From the NCBI GenBank assembly GCA_027488755.1, contig JAIYAZ010000105.1, positions 19,900 through 83,899 on the forward strand: 64,000 bases of DNA, in the 5' to 3' direction. Every line of letters begins with the position of its first letter. The first letter of the stretch is position 1. The position numbers and the translations under genes were made by a program. Shown here piece after piece: positions 50,620 to 58,412 of the stretch. The notes under the pieces were generated by a model. It worked only from the letters and a program-made list of their open reading frames with translations. It did no database searches and was not told the origin of the DNA. The DNA comes from Verrucomicrobiaceae bacterium (GTDB taxonomy: Bacteria; Verrucomicrobiota; Verrucomicrobiia; Chthoniobacterales; JAATET01).

Positions 50620-51426
50620 ATGATTCGAATTCTTTTTCTCGGGGACATCGTGGGCGAGCCCGGACGGCAGGCGGTGATCCAGCGGGTGCCGGCGCTCCGC
50701 GAGGAGCGGGCGATTGATTTTGTGATCGTCAACGGGGAAAACGCCGCCGGCGGCCGGGGCATCACGCCGAAGATCGCCATCGACCTGCTACGCTGCGGCG
50801 TGGCGGTGATCACGACCGGCGACCACGTGTGGGATCAAAAGGATCTCGCGCCCTGGCTGCCGACGGAGCCGCGCGTGTTGCGACCGGCGAATTATCCCGC
50901 GGGGGCGCCGGGTTTTTCCAGCGTGGTGCTGCCAACGGCGAAGGGCCCCGTGGCCGTGCTGAACCTCCAGGGGCGCACGTTCATGCAGCCGATCCTGGAA
51001 AATCCGTTCCACGTCGCCAACGCCGAGGTGGAGCGCCTCCGCGCGCAGACGCCGGTGATCTTCGTGGACATGCACGCCGAGACCACGAGCGAGAAAATCG
51101 CCATGGGCCGCCATCTCGACGGCCGCGTCTCCGCGGTGGTCGGCACGCACACGCACACGCAGACGGCGGACGAGCGGATTTTTCCCGGCGGCACGGCGTT
51201 CCTTTGCGACGCGGGCATGTGCGGGCCGGACGACTCCGTGCTGGGGCGGGCGGTGGAGCCCATCGTCGGGCGGTTTCTTTCGAACCTGCCGGTGAATTTT
51301 CCCATCGCCCGGGGGCCGGTGCGTCTCTGTGGCGTGATCGTGGACATCGACGAGTCCACGGGGCGCGCCCTCGCGGTGGAGCGGTTCAACGAGCGGCAGC
51401 CGGGTGAGGGCCCCGCGGGCGGGTAA
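50620..51426 (+). CDS. ymdB: YmdB-family metallophosphoesterase
   Basis: 268 residues. Calcineurin-like fold with RILFLGDIVGEPGRQA (metal D and the GD motif), VIVNGENAAGGRGIT, TTGDHVWDQKD and VVGTHTHTQTADERI. Proteins of this type hydrolyse 2',3'-cyclic nucleotides in Bacillus and control motility and biofilm. It diverges from the amidase gene; their starts are 27 bases apart. Confidence 0.85.
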   Translation: MIRILFLGDIVGEPGRQAVIQRVPALREERAIDFVIVNGENAAGGRGITPKIAIDLLRCGVAVITTGDHVWDQKDLAPWLPTEPRVLRPANYPAGAPGFSSVVLPTAKGPVAVLNLQGRTFMQPILENPFHVANAEVERLRAQTPVIFVDMHAETTSEKIAMGRHLDGRVSAVVGTHTHTQTADERIFPGGTAFLCDAGMCGPDDSVLGRAVEPIVGRFLSNLPVNFPIARGPVRLCGVIVDIDESTGRALAVERFNERQPGEGPAGG

Positions 51427-51436
51427 AAACGGAGTC

Positions 51437-51465
51437 TTGACTTCCGCGGCGGGGAACCGAATATT
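51437..51465 (+). promoter_or_regulatory. Putative promoter for rpmH
   Basis: TTGACT (51437-51442) and AATATT (51460-51465) are separated by 17 bases and end 21 bases before the rpmH ATG. It lies between the ymdB stop and rpmH, so the ribosomal-RNase P-insertase operon can be expressed on its own. Confidence 0.5.
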
Positions 51466-51486
51466 CGCGGGCTCTTTTCACGCTTT

Positions 51487-51660
51487 ATGAAACGCACTTA
51501 TCAACCCAGCAAGCGCACGCGCAAGCGGCAGTTCGGATTTCGCGCGCGGATGGCGACCAAGGGCGGCCGCGCCATTCTCAACCGCCGCCGCGCCCGCGGC
51601 CGCAAGCGTCTCCTGCCCAAGGGCGTGGAGGTGCATTACGCGCGCCACACCGGGGCCTAA
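51487..51660 (+). CDS. rpmH: 50S ribosomal protein bL34
   Basis: 57 residues: starts [18 protein letters not shown], contains [20 protein letters not shown] and ends with RHTGA. It is extended by about 12 residues compared with E. coli L34 (46). It heads the usual rpmH-rnpA-yidD-yidC-khpB order. Confidence 0.97.
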   Translation: MKRTYQPSKRTRKRQFGFRARMATKGGRAILNRRRARGRKRLLPKGVEVHYARHTGA

Positions 51661-51672
51661 TCGCCTGTTCCG

Positions 51673-52035
51673 CTGTCTGCCACGCACCGTTTTCCGGCCA
51701 CGGCCCGCCTGCGCGCTTCGGGAGAATTCTCCCTCGTGCGCTCCGCGGGCCGCATGGTGCAGGGGCGCTGGCTCCGCGTGACCGCCCTTTTCCGCGCCGA
51801 GGAACCCGCTCCCCGCCTGGGGGTCGTTACCTCCCGCCGCGTGGGCGGAGCGGTGCAGCGCAACCGGGTCCGCCGCCGGGTGCGGGAAATGTTTCGCGCG
51901 CGGCGAGGGGAGCTGATCCCCGGTCTCTGGCTGGTTGTTGTCGCCAAACCCGGCGCGGCCGAGGCCACCTTTGCGGAACTTCGCGACGAATGGTTGCGCC
52001 TCGGCGGGCGGCTCTCTATTTTCCGGGACCCTTGA
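51673..52035 (+). CDS. rnpA: Ribonuclease P protein component
   Basis: 121 residues if it starts at the CTG at 51673. That start gives [19 protein letters not shown], the expected first RnpA helix; the frame back to the rpmH stop has no ATG, GTG or TTG before 51736. A GTG there would remove this helix. The core [28 protein letters not shown] is the RNR RNA-binding signature. The protein binds the RNase P RNA for 5' tRNA maturation. Next is yidD, 8 bases away. Confidence 0.85.
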   Translation: MSATHRFPATARLRASGEFSLVRSAGRMVQGRWLRVTALFRAEEPAPRLGVVTSRRVGGAVQRNRVRRRVREMFRARRGELIPGLWLVVVAKPGAAEATFAELRDEWLRLGGRLSIFRDP

Positions 52036-52042
52036 CCCCGCT

Positions 52043-52300
52043 ATGAAGCTTTTGCTGCTCGCGCTCCTTTCCGTTTATCGCCTCGTTGTGCGGCCGGCGC
52101 TCAGCTTCATCGTCGGGCCGGGCGGCTTCTGCCGTTACACCCCGACGTGCTCCCAATACTGCGCGGAGGCCATCCAGCTCCACGGCCCCTGGCGGGGGCT
52201 GCGGCTCGGGGCCACCCGCATCTGCCGTTGCCACCCCTGGGGCGGGCAGGGTTACGACCCGGTGCCCCTCGATCTCCTGAAACTCCGCCGCGAAATTTGA
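52043..52300 (+). CDS. yidD: Membrane protein insertion efficiency factor YidD
   Basis: 85 residues. One N-terminal hydrophobic helix ([19 protein letters not shown]), then [19 protein letters not shown] and [20 protein letters not shown], the YidD signature with its cysteines. It assists YidC-dependent insertion. The ATG at 52043 lies 8 bases after rnpA and 4 bases before yidC. Confidence 0.9.
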   Translation: MKLLLLALLSVYRLVVRPALSFIVGPGGFCRYTPTCSQYCAEAIQLHGPWRGLRLGATRICRCHPWGGQGYDPVPLDLLKLRREI

Positions 52301-52303
52301 CGC

Positions 52304-54076
52304 ATGGACCGCAAAACCTGGCTCGCCGTGGGCCTTTCCATCCTCGGCATCATCCTCTTCCAGTGGTATTACGACGCCACCTACGGGCCCTACCTCCGCC
52401 ACCAGGAGGAGGTCCGCCGGCAGCAGGCCGCCGCGGCGGCCGCGGCCTCTCCATCCGCCACGCCCGCCTCGGTTCCAAGCGCGGCGACCGCCACGCCCGC
52501 CCCGGCCCGCCCGGTGGCGGAAATGACGGCCCGCAGCGAGACCCTTTCCGCCCGGGGCGGCAAGGATACCGCGGACTTTGTCTTTAATAACGACACCGGC
52601 GGCATCGAGGCGGTCCTGCTCCGCATGCACCTCAACGAGAAGCAGTCGGCCGTCAGCCTCAACGGCGACCGCCGCATGCCCATCGGCGCCCTTTCGACGG
52701 GCATCCAGAGCCCCCTCGGCGGTTTCGAGATGCAGTCGGATGCCCCGGGCGGCGTCGTCACCTTCACCAAGCGCGAGGGCGACGGGCTCGAGATCGAAAA
52801 GAAATTCCGTCTCCCCAATGACGGCGAACCCGGCGCTCCCTACCTGGCCACGCTGGAGCTGACCTTCCGCAACCCGACCGCCGTCGCGCTCTCGCGTCCC
52901 GCCCTCTACCTCAGCACCGGTGGGGCCGCCCCCATCCACAAGACCGACCTCCCGCTCTACACCCGCTTCGATTGGTCGAGGGACGACCACATGTCCGGCA
53001 TCGACGTGAACCATTTCAACGCCGGCGGCATCCTCGGCTTCGAGTGGCGGCAGGCGACGGAAACCTTCGCCGAGACCGTCGCGCCCGTGCGTTGGGCCGC
53101 GGTCACGAGCCAGTATTTCTGCACGATTGTCACCGCCCTCGACGTCCAGGGCACCTCGGTGGCCGCCGCGCGTTTTGTCGTGCCGGGAGCGGCCCCCGGG
53201 TCGCATCCCGTCTACGGCGTGCAGGGGGCGCTCGGCCTGCCGCCCTTCACGCTTGAGGCCGGCAAGACCATCACCCAGAAGTTCCAGATCTACGCCGGCC
53301 CGAAGGAACTCGGCCGCCTGGAAAAGCTGGGCCAGGGCGAAAGCGCGGTCATGAACTTCGGCTGGTTCGGCTTCGTGAGCAAATTCCTGCTCTGGGCCAT
53401 GAACCTCCTCCACGGCCCGCTCCAGAGCTACGCGGCGGCCATCATCGTTCTTACGATCCTCATCAAGCTGGCCCTCTGGCCGCTGCAGAACAAGGCGACG
53501 AACTCCATGCGCCGCATGGCCGCCCTCTCGCCCAAGATGACCGAGCTGCGCGAGAAGTATAAGGACGACCCGCAGAAGATGAACGAGGAGCTCATGAAGC
53601 TCTACCGCGACTACGGGGTGAACCCCTTCAGCGGCTGCCTGCCCATGCTCATCCAGATCCCGATCTTCTTCGGCTTCTACTCGATGCTCGGCTGCGCCAT
53701 CGAGCTGCGCAACAGCTCCTTCTTCTGGATTCACGACCTCTCGCAGCCCGACACGGTGTTTCACCTCCTCGGCTTCCCGATCAACATTCTGCCCCTCGTC
53801 ATGGCCGGCACCATGGTCTGGCAAATGGCCATCACGCCCAAGACCGGCGATGCGACCCAGCAGCGCATCATGATGTTCATGCCGATCATCTTTATTGTCT
53901 TTGCCTACAATTACGCGTCGGCCCTCTCCCTGTATTGGACAACGCAGAACCTTTTCTCTATTATTCAGCTTTATCTGACCCGGAACACACCCCTGCCGAA
54001 GCTGGAGAAAATCAAGCATCCCGCCAAACGCGGATCCGATCCCAGCCCTGGCAGCCGCAAAAAACGGAAACCATGA
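52304..54076 (+). CDS. yidC: Membrane protein insertase YidC
   Basis: 590 residues. An N-terminal transmembrane helix, an Ala/Ser/Pro-rich linker, a large periplasmic domain (about 60-340) and five C-terminal helices of the 60 kDa insertase (NFGWFGFVSKFLLWAMNLLH, MLIQIPIFFGFYSMLG, MMFMPIIFIVFAYNYAS). It inserts proteins into the inner membrane with or without SecYEG. Its C-terminus is lysine-rich and the stop overlaps khpB (ATGA). Confidence 0.95.
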   Translation: MDRKTWLAVGLSILGIILFQWYYDATYGPYLRHQEEVRRQQAAAAAAASPSATPASVPSAATATPAPARPVAEMTARSETLSARGGKDTADFVFNNDTGGIEAVLLRMHLNEKQSAVSLNGDRRMPIGALSTGIQSPLGGFEMQSDAPGGVVTFTKREGDGLEIEKKFRLPNDGEPGAPYLATLELTFRNPTAVALSRPALYLSTGGAAPIHKTDLPLYTRFDWSRDDHMSGIDVNHFNAGGILGFEWRQATETFAETVAPVRWAAVTSQYFCTIVTALDVQGTSVAAARFVVPGAAPGSHPVYGVQGALGLPPFTLEAGKTITQKFQIYAGPKELGRLEKLGQGESAVMNFGWFGFVSKFLLWAMNLLHGPLQSYAAAIIVLTILIKLALWPLQNKATNSMRRMAALSPKMTELREKYKDDPQKMNEELMKLYRDYGVNPFSGCLPMLIQIPIFFGFYSMLGCAIELRNSSFFWIHDLSQPDTVFHLLGFPINILPLVMAGTMVWQMAITPKTGDATQQRIMMFMPIIFIVFAYNYASALSLYWTTQNLFSIIQLYLTRNTPLPKLEKIKHPAKRGSDPSPGSRKKRKP

Positions 54077-54525
54077 GCGACACGCCGAAGGAGATTCTGG
54101 ATACCATCCTGGGATACCTCGGCTTCGCCTTCGACATTCAGGAGCAGGAGCGCGACGGCCACGCCCTGCTCCAGGTCTACACCCGCGATGCCGGCCTCCT
54201 CATCGGCCGCCACGAGCAGACGCTGGAGGACATCCAGTTCCTCGTGAACCGCATCCTCCAGGCGCAGGACCCCAAGGCCCCCCGCATCATCGTGGACGTC
54301 GAACACCACCGCGACATGCGCGACGACGCCCTCATCCAAAAGGTCCAGCACCTCGCCGAAGCCGTGCGCAACAGCGGCCGCCCGCTCCAGACCGAGCCGC
54401 TCAATTCCTACGACCGCCGCCTCGTCCACAACGCCTTCAAGGACGACCCCCAGATCTCCACCTGGAGCCCGCCCGACGAGGCCCGCGTGAAGCGGATCAC
54501 CCTGCGCCTGCGCCGCCCGGCGTGA
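54073..54525 (+). CDS. khpB: KhpB/Jag-type RNA-binding protein (KH-R3H)
   Basis: 150 residues. KH-like part with LLIGRHEQTLEDIQFLVNRI (GxxG-type loop), then R3H domain SYDRRLVHNAFKDDPQISTW. It lacks the N-terminal Jag domain and is shorter than Gram-positive KhpB. Such proteins bind RNA and link RNA metabolism to envelope growth. It overlaps the yidC stop. Confidence 0.85.
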   Translation: MSDTPKEILDTILGYLGFAFDIQEQERDGHALLQVYTRDAGLLIGRHEQTLEDIQFLVNRILQAQDPKAPRIIVDVEHHRDMRDDALIQKVQHLAEAVRNSGRPLQTEPLNSYDRRLVHNAFKDDPQISTWSPPDEARVKRITLRLRRPA

Positions 54526-55041
54526 TCAGGCCGCCAGCTGCGGACGCTCAATGAGCTCCGCCTCGCCGCCGAACTTCGGGTAGACAAACCGCGCCACCGT
54601 TGAGTTCACGCGCGCCACGCCGACCGCTCGGCGCAGGCCCTCCGCGCGCAGCCGACGCAGCGAGTCCAACAGCAACGCCGTGCCGAGGCCGCGGCTGCGG
54701 TATTCGTGGAGAATGCACGGCCCCGTCACCAGGTGCGTCGGGGCGTCCACCGCAAAATCCAGCACCGAAGCGCCGATCACCCGGCTCCCGTGCTGCACGA
54801 CCATGCAGCCCGGCTCCAGGCGGTCAAACGCGAGGTCGCAGCGCGCTTCGATGTCGGCCGCCAGCGCCGAGCTCGTGCCGTTCCACGCCCGCTCCATCAT
54901 GAGCGCGCTCACCACCACGCGCCACGCCGTCGCGCCTTCGTCCGCCGTCGCGGGACGAAACACAAAGGGCGGAAGCGCCGGCCCGTCTGCGTCGAGGCGG
55001 GCGTCAAGCGTCCAATGAAAGCGTTGCCAGTCGTTAGCCAT
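54526..55041 (-). CDS. GNAT-family N-acetyltransferase
   Basis: 171 residues. After a leader with WQRFHWTLDARL, the acetyltransferase part shows ALMMERAWNGTS, GCMVVQHGSRVIGASVLDF and LHEYRSRGLGTALLLDSLRRL, the CoA-binding RxxGLG motif. It ends against the khpB stop with no gap. The substrate is not known. Confidence 0.75.
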   Translation of the reverse strand: MANDWQRFHWTLDARLDADGPALPPFVFRPATADEGATAWRVVVSALMMERAWNGTSSALAADIEARCDLAFDRLEPGCMVVQHGSRVIGASVLDFAVDAPTHLVTGPCILHEYRSRGLGTALLLDSLRRLRAEGLRRAVGVARVNSTVARFVYPKFGGEAELIERPQLAA

Positions 55042-55092
55042 TCCCCGGGTGCTTGCCGCTGCAAAAAAGGGCAGAGCGGAAGCGAAGTTCGC

Positions 55093-55191
55093 TCAGGAGA
55101 CGTCCTGATCGTTGTGACAGACCCACCACACGCCCCCGAGGAGGGCGAATGCGAGCACGCTGAAGGAGGTGAAGGCGGCGAAGTCGAACAT
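55093..55191 (-). CDS. Possible 32-residue membrane protein
   Basis: ATG at 55191 to TGA at 55093 encodes a 32-residue peptide: MFDFAAFTSFSVLAFALLGG, followed by VWWVCHNDQDVS. It has a single hydrophobic segment and a polar tail and fits the type of tiny inner-membrane proteins. No clear Shine-Dalgarno sequence precedes it. It lies in the 197-base gap between the GNAT gene and the Nudix gene, both on the same strand. Confidence 0.4.
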   Translation of the reverse strand: MFDFAAFTSFSVLAFALLGGVWWVCHNDQDVS

Positions 55192-55238
55192 GGACGCGCA
55201 CGGAAATCCCAAAGCCCCCCGTCGGAGTCAATCCAATT

Positions 55239-55727
55239 TCAAGAAGTTTTTTCACGCCCGCCGGTCTCGGTACCCTCCAAAAGCGTCACGCCAAAGAAAT
55301 CCGCCAGCACCGCGCGATACACCGGCCGCTTCATCGCCGCCACCCAGACGAGGTCAAACTCCGCGGGCGCCACCCAGCGCACGGCGCGGAATTCCACCGT
55401 CTCCGGCTCCGCGAGAATCGCCCGCTCGTCCCCCGTAAAGTCGGCCAGAAAATACGTCTGCTCCTGCCCGCCGTAGCCGTTCTTCGTGCGCCCGGCCGGG
55501 AACTCGTAGCGATACGGCCCCCGCCGCGCCACCACCCGATAGGTCTCCGGCCCGAGCGCGAGCTCCTCGCGCACCTCCCGCGCCAGCGCCTCCTCAATCG
55601 TCTCGCCCGGGTCCACCCCGCCCTGCGGAAACTGCCAGGCGCCCGCCACGTCCGACCGTTCGCCGACGAGCACGCAGCCGTCGGCCCGGCAAAGAATCAA
55701 CGCGACATTGGGACGGTAGCGCACCAC
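55239..55727 (-). CDS. Nudix hydrolase, RppH-like
   Basis: 162 residues from a GTG at 55727 (VVRYRPNVALILCR). Nudix box GGVDPGETIEEALAREVREE with the following EL matches GX5EX7REUXEEXGU. GAWQFPQGG and the later EQTYFLADF are close to RppH, the enzyme that removes pyrophosphate from mRNA 5' ends. An upstream in-frame extension to 55862 is Gly-rich and unlikely to be real. It is divergent from purF. Confidence 0.8.
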   Translation of the reverse strand: MVRYRPNVALILCRADGCVLVGERSDVAGAWQFPQGGVDPGETIEEALAREVREELALGPETYRVVARRGPYRYEFPAGRTKNGYGGQEQTYFLADFTGDERAILAEPETVEFRAVRWVAPAEFDLVWVAAMKRPVYRAVLADFFGVTLLEGTETGGREKTS

Positions 55728-55861
55728 CGCGCCACGTTGCCCGCCGCCCGCGGTCCGCGCCAGCGCGAATTCACCCCCCCCGCCCCCGAGTCGCGCAACG
55801 AAGGGCTGGAATCGCCCGGGCGGTGGTCTATATTGCCGGCTCCGCTGCCCACCTTTTCCCA

Positions 55862-57331
55862 TTGAATAAACCCACGCACGAGTGCGGCGTCTTCGCCGTT
55901 TACGGCCATCCCGACGCCGCCATCCTCACCTACTACGGCCTCTTCGCGCTGCAACACCGCGGCCAGGAAAGCGCCGGCATCGTCTCCGCCGTCGGATCCG
56001 AGCGCACCTTCAACAGCCACAAAGGCATGGGCCTCGTCTCGCAGGTCTTCAGCATGCCCGAGCTCGAGCGGCTCAAGGGCGACCGCGCCATCGGCCACGT
56101 CCGCTACTCCACCACCGGCTCCAGCAACCTAAAGAACGCCCAGCCCTTCGTCGTCGACACCGCGCGCGGCCAGATCGCCATCGCCCACAACGGCAACCTC
56201 GTCAACGCCGCCCAGCTCCGCATCGAGCTCGAGGCCGAGGGTTCCATTTTCCAGACCACCGTCGACAGCGAGATCGCGCTCCACCTCCTCGCCAAGGCCC
56301 CCGAAGGCACGAACCCCATCGCCGCGCTCCGCCGCATGGAGGGCGCCTTCTCGCTCGTGATCCTCGGCGAGAACGAAATCATCGGCGTGCGCGACCCCTT
56401 CGGCTTCCGCCCGCTCGCGCTCGGCCGCCTCGACGGCGCCTACGTGCTTTCGTCCGAGACCTGCGCGTTCGACCTCATCCACGCCGAGTTCATCCGCGAG
56501 ATCGAACCCGGCGAGGTCGTCATCATCGACGACAACGGCATCCGCTCCGAGTGGCCGTTCCGCCGGGCGAAGAAGTCGTTCTGCATTTTCGAATACGTCT
56601 ATTTCGCCCGCCCCGACAGCACCATCGACGACATGAACGTCAAGGAGGTCCGCGTGCAAATGGGCCGCGAGCTCGCCCGCCTCCACCCCGTCGAAGCCGA
56701 TGTCGTCGTCCCCGTGCCGGACTCCGGCATCTACTCCGCCCTCGGATTTTCCGAGGAGCTCGGCATCCCCTTCGACCTCGCCTTCGTGCGCAACCACTAC
56801 ATCGGCCGCACCTTCATCCAGCCCACGCAGCTCATCCGCGACTTCAACGTCCGCGTGAAGCTCAACCTCATTGGCGACGCCGTGCGGGGCAAACGCGTCG
56901 TCGTCATCGACGACTCGATCGTCCGCGGCACCACCGCCCGCACCCGCGTCGTCAATCTCCGCGAGGCCGGCGCCAAGGAGGTCCACCTCCGCATCAGCTG
57001 CCCGCCGCACAAGCACGCCTGCTTCTACGGCATCGACTTCCCCGACCCCGAGAAGCTCCTCGCGAACCAGATGTCGCCCGAGCAAATCTGCGACTACCTC
57101 GGCGCCGACAGCCTCGGCTACCTCGACGTCGACGCCATGGTCCGCGCCACCGGCCTCCCGAAAAGCGGCTTCTGCATGGCCTGCTTCGACGGCCATTACC
57201 CGCTGCCCTACGACGAGGCCTTCGACAAACTCGTCATGGAAAAACGCCGCGGCCGGGCCCGCCTCCTGCCCCCGCCCGAAACCGAAACCCCCCTCTTCCC
57301 CGCCGAGTCCACCCTTGGCCGCCAACCCTGA
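55862..57331 (+). CDS. purF: Amidophosphoribosyltransferase
   Basis: 489 residues from a TTG at 55862 (a GTG at 55823 adds 13 residues). First step of purine synthesis: glutamine and PRPP give phosphoribosylamine. A short propeptide precedes the catalytic Cys in THECGVFAVYG (Cys8). Glutaminase residues follow (HRGQESAGI, RYSTTGSS), then the PRTase motif RVVVIDDSIVRGTTARTRVV. The motif GFCMACFDGHYPLP ends the core. PurM follows 8 bases later. Confidence 0.9.
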   Translation: MNKPTHECGVFAVYGHPDAAILTYYGLFALQHRGQESAGIVSAVGSERTFNSHKGMGLVSQVFSMPELERLKGDRAIGHVRYSTTGSSNLKNAQPFVVDTARGQIAIAHNGNLVNAAQLRIELEAEGSIFQTTVDSEIALHLLAKAPEGTNPIAALRRMEGAFSLVILGENEIIGVRDPFGFRPLALGRLDGAYVLSSETCAFDLIHAEFIREIEPGEVVIIDDNGIRSEWPFRRAKKSFCIFEYVYFARPDSTIDDMNVKEVRVQMGRELARLHPVEADVVVPVPDSGIYSALGFSEELGIPFDLAFVRNHYIGRTFIQPTQLIRDFNVRVKLNLIGDAVRGKRVVVIDDSIVRGTTARTRVVNLREAGAKEVHLRISCPPHKHACFYGIDFPDPEKLLANQMSPEQICDYLGADSLGYLDVDAMVRATGLPKSGFCMACFDGHYPLPYDEAFDKLVMEKRRGRARLLPPPETETPLFPAESTLGRQP

Positions 57332-57338
57332 CCCCGCC

Positions 57339-58397
57339 GTGCCCAGCCATCCAAAGTCCAAAGTCTCCCGTCCGAAATCCCAAAAGGCCTACGCGGCCGC
57401 CGGCGTCGACGTGGATCTCGGCAACGCCGTGAAGCGCGGCATCCAGCGCCTCGTCCGCGAAACGCACGGCCCGGAGGTCCTCGGCAAAATCGGCGGATTC
57501 GGCGGCCTCTTCCGCCCCGACTTCCGCGGCATGAAGGAGCCCGTTCTCGTTTCCAGCGTCGACGGCGTCGGCACGAAGCTGAAGATCGCCTTCGCCACCG
57601 GCCGCCACGACACCATCGGGCAGGACCTCGTGAACCACTGCATCGACGACATCGCCGTCGTCGGCGCCCGCCCGCTCTTCTTCCTCGATTACCTCGCCAG
57701 CGCCACGCTCGAGCCCGCCGTTTTCACGCAAATCCTCAAGGGCTTCGCCAAGGCCTGCAAAGCCGGCGGCTGCGCCCTCATCGGCGGCGAAACCGCGCAG
57801 ATGCCCGGCATGTATCTGCCCGGCGAATACGACGTCGCCGGCACCATCGTCGGCGTCGTCGACCGCGCGAAAATGCTCGACGGCTCCCGCGTCAAAAAAG
57901 GCGACGTCCTCATCGGCCTCGCCTCCAACGGCCTGCACACGAACGGCTACTCGCTCGCCCGCAAGGTCCTCTTCGATCAACTCGGCCTCACCCCCGCGTC
58001 GAAGCTCGAGGGCGTCAAGGGCACGCTCGGCGACGAACTCCTCCGCGTGCACAAAAACTACCAGCCGCTCATGGCCGGCCTGCCGCCCCGCGTCCTCAAG
58101 GCCGCCGCGCACATCACCGGCGGCGGCTTGATCGACAACCTTCCCCGCGTGCTCCCCTCCACGCTCGACGCCCGCATCGACGTCGGCACCTGGAAGGTGC
58201 CTGCCATCTTCCAGCACATCGGCCAGGCCGGCAAAATCGACCCCGTCGAAATGCACCAGGTCTTTAACATGGGCATCGGCATGGTGCTCATCGTCGCGGA
58301 GAAGGACGTCGCCGCCACCCTGCGTCACACCCGCGGCGCGGTGATCGGGCGCATCGTCCCCGGCGGACGCGGCGTCGTCCGCCTCGAGGGGCTGTAA
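57339..58397 (+). CDS. purM: Phosphoribosylformylglycinamidine cyclo-ligase
   Basis: 352 residues from the GTG at 57339. PurM closes the imidazole ring in purine synthesis. The core YAAAGVDVDLGNAVKRGIQR, SSVDGVGTKLKIAF, CALIGGETAQMPGMY and ASNGLHTNGYSLARKVL are signatures. The first ~15 residues (SHPKSKVSRPKSQK) come from an AAAGTCC-type repeat and are not part of the conserved fold. Confidence 0.9.
   Translation: MPSHPKSKVSRPKSQKAYAAAGVDVDLGNAVKRGIQRLVRETHGPEVLGKIGGFGGLFRPDFRGMKEPVLVSSVDGVGTKLKIAFATGRHDTIGQDLVNHCIDDIAVVGARPLFFLDYLASATLEPAVFTQILKGFAKACKAGGCALIGGETAQMPGMYLPGEYDVAGTIVGVVDRAKMLDGSRVKKGDVLIGLASNGLHTNGYSLARKVLFDQLGLTPASKLEGVKGTLGDELLRVHKNYQPLMAGLPPRVLKAAAHITGGGLIDNLPRVLPSTLDARIDVGTWKVPAIFQHIGQAGKIDPVEMHQVFNMGIGMVLIVAEKDVAATLRHTRGAVIGRIVPGGRGVVRLEGL
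57349..57386 (+). repeat. AAAGTCC variant repeat in the purM N-terminus
   Basis: CCAAAGTCC and AAAGTCT units followed by CCGAAATCCCAAAAG. Translated as the Lys/Ser-rich N-terminal tail of PurM. Similar in length and position effect to the AAAATCC copies elsewhere. Confidence 0.65.
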
Positions 58398-58412
58398 GTC
58401 CCGTTCGCCCGC

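Noticed and set aside
51427-51486. Origin of replication near rpmH
   Set aside because: No DnaA-box cluster or AT-rich unwinding region was seen, and dnaA is absent.
52016-54019. 667-residue minus-strand open frame
   Set aside because: Antisense to yidC.
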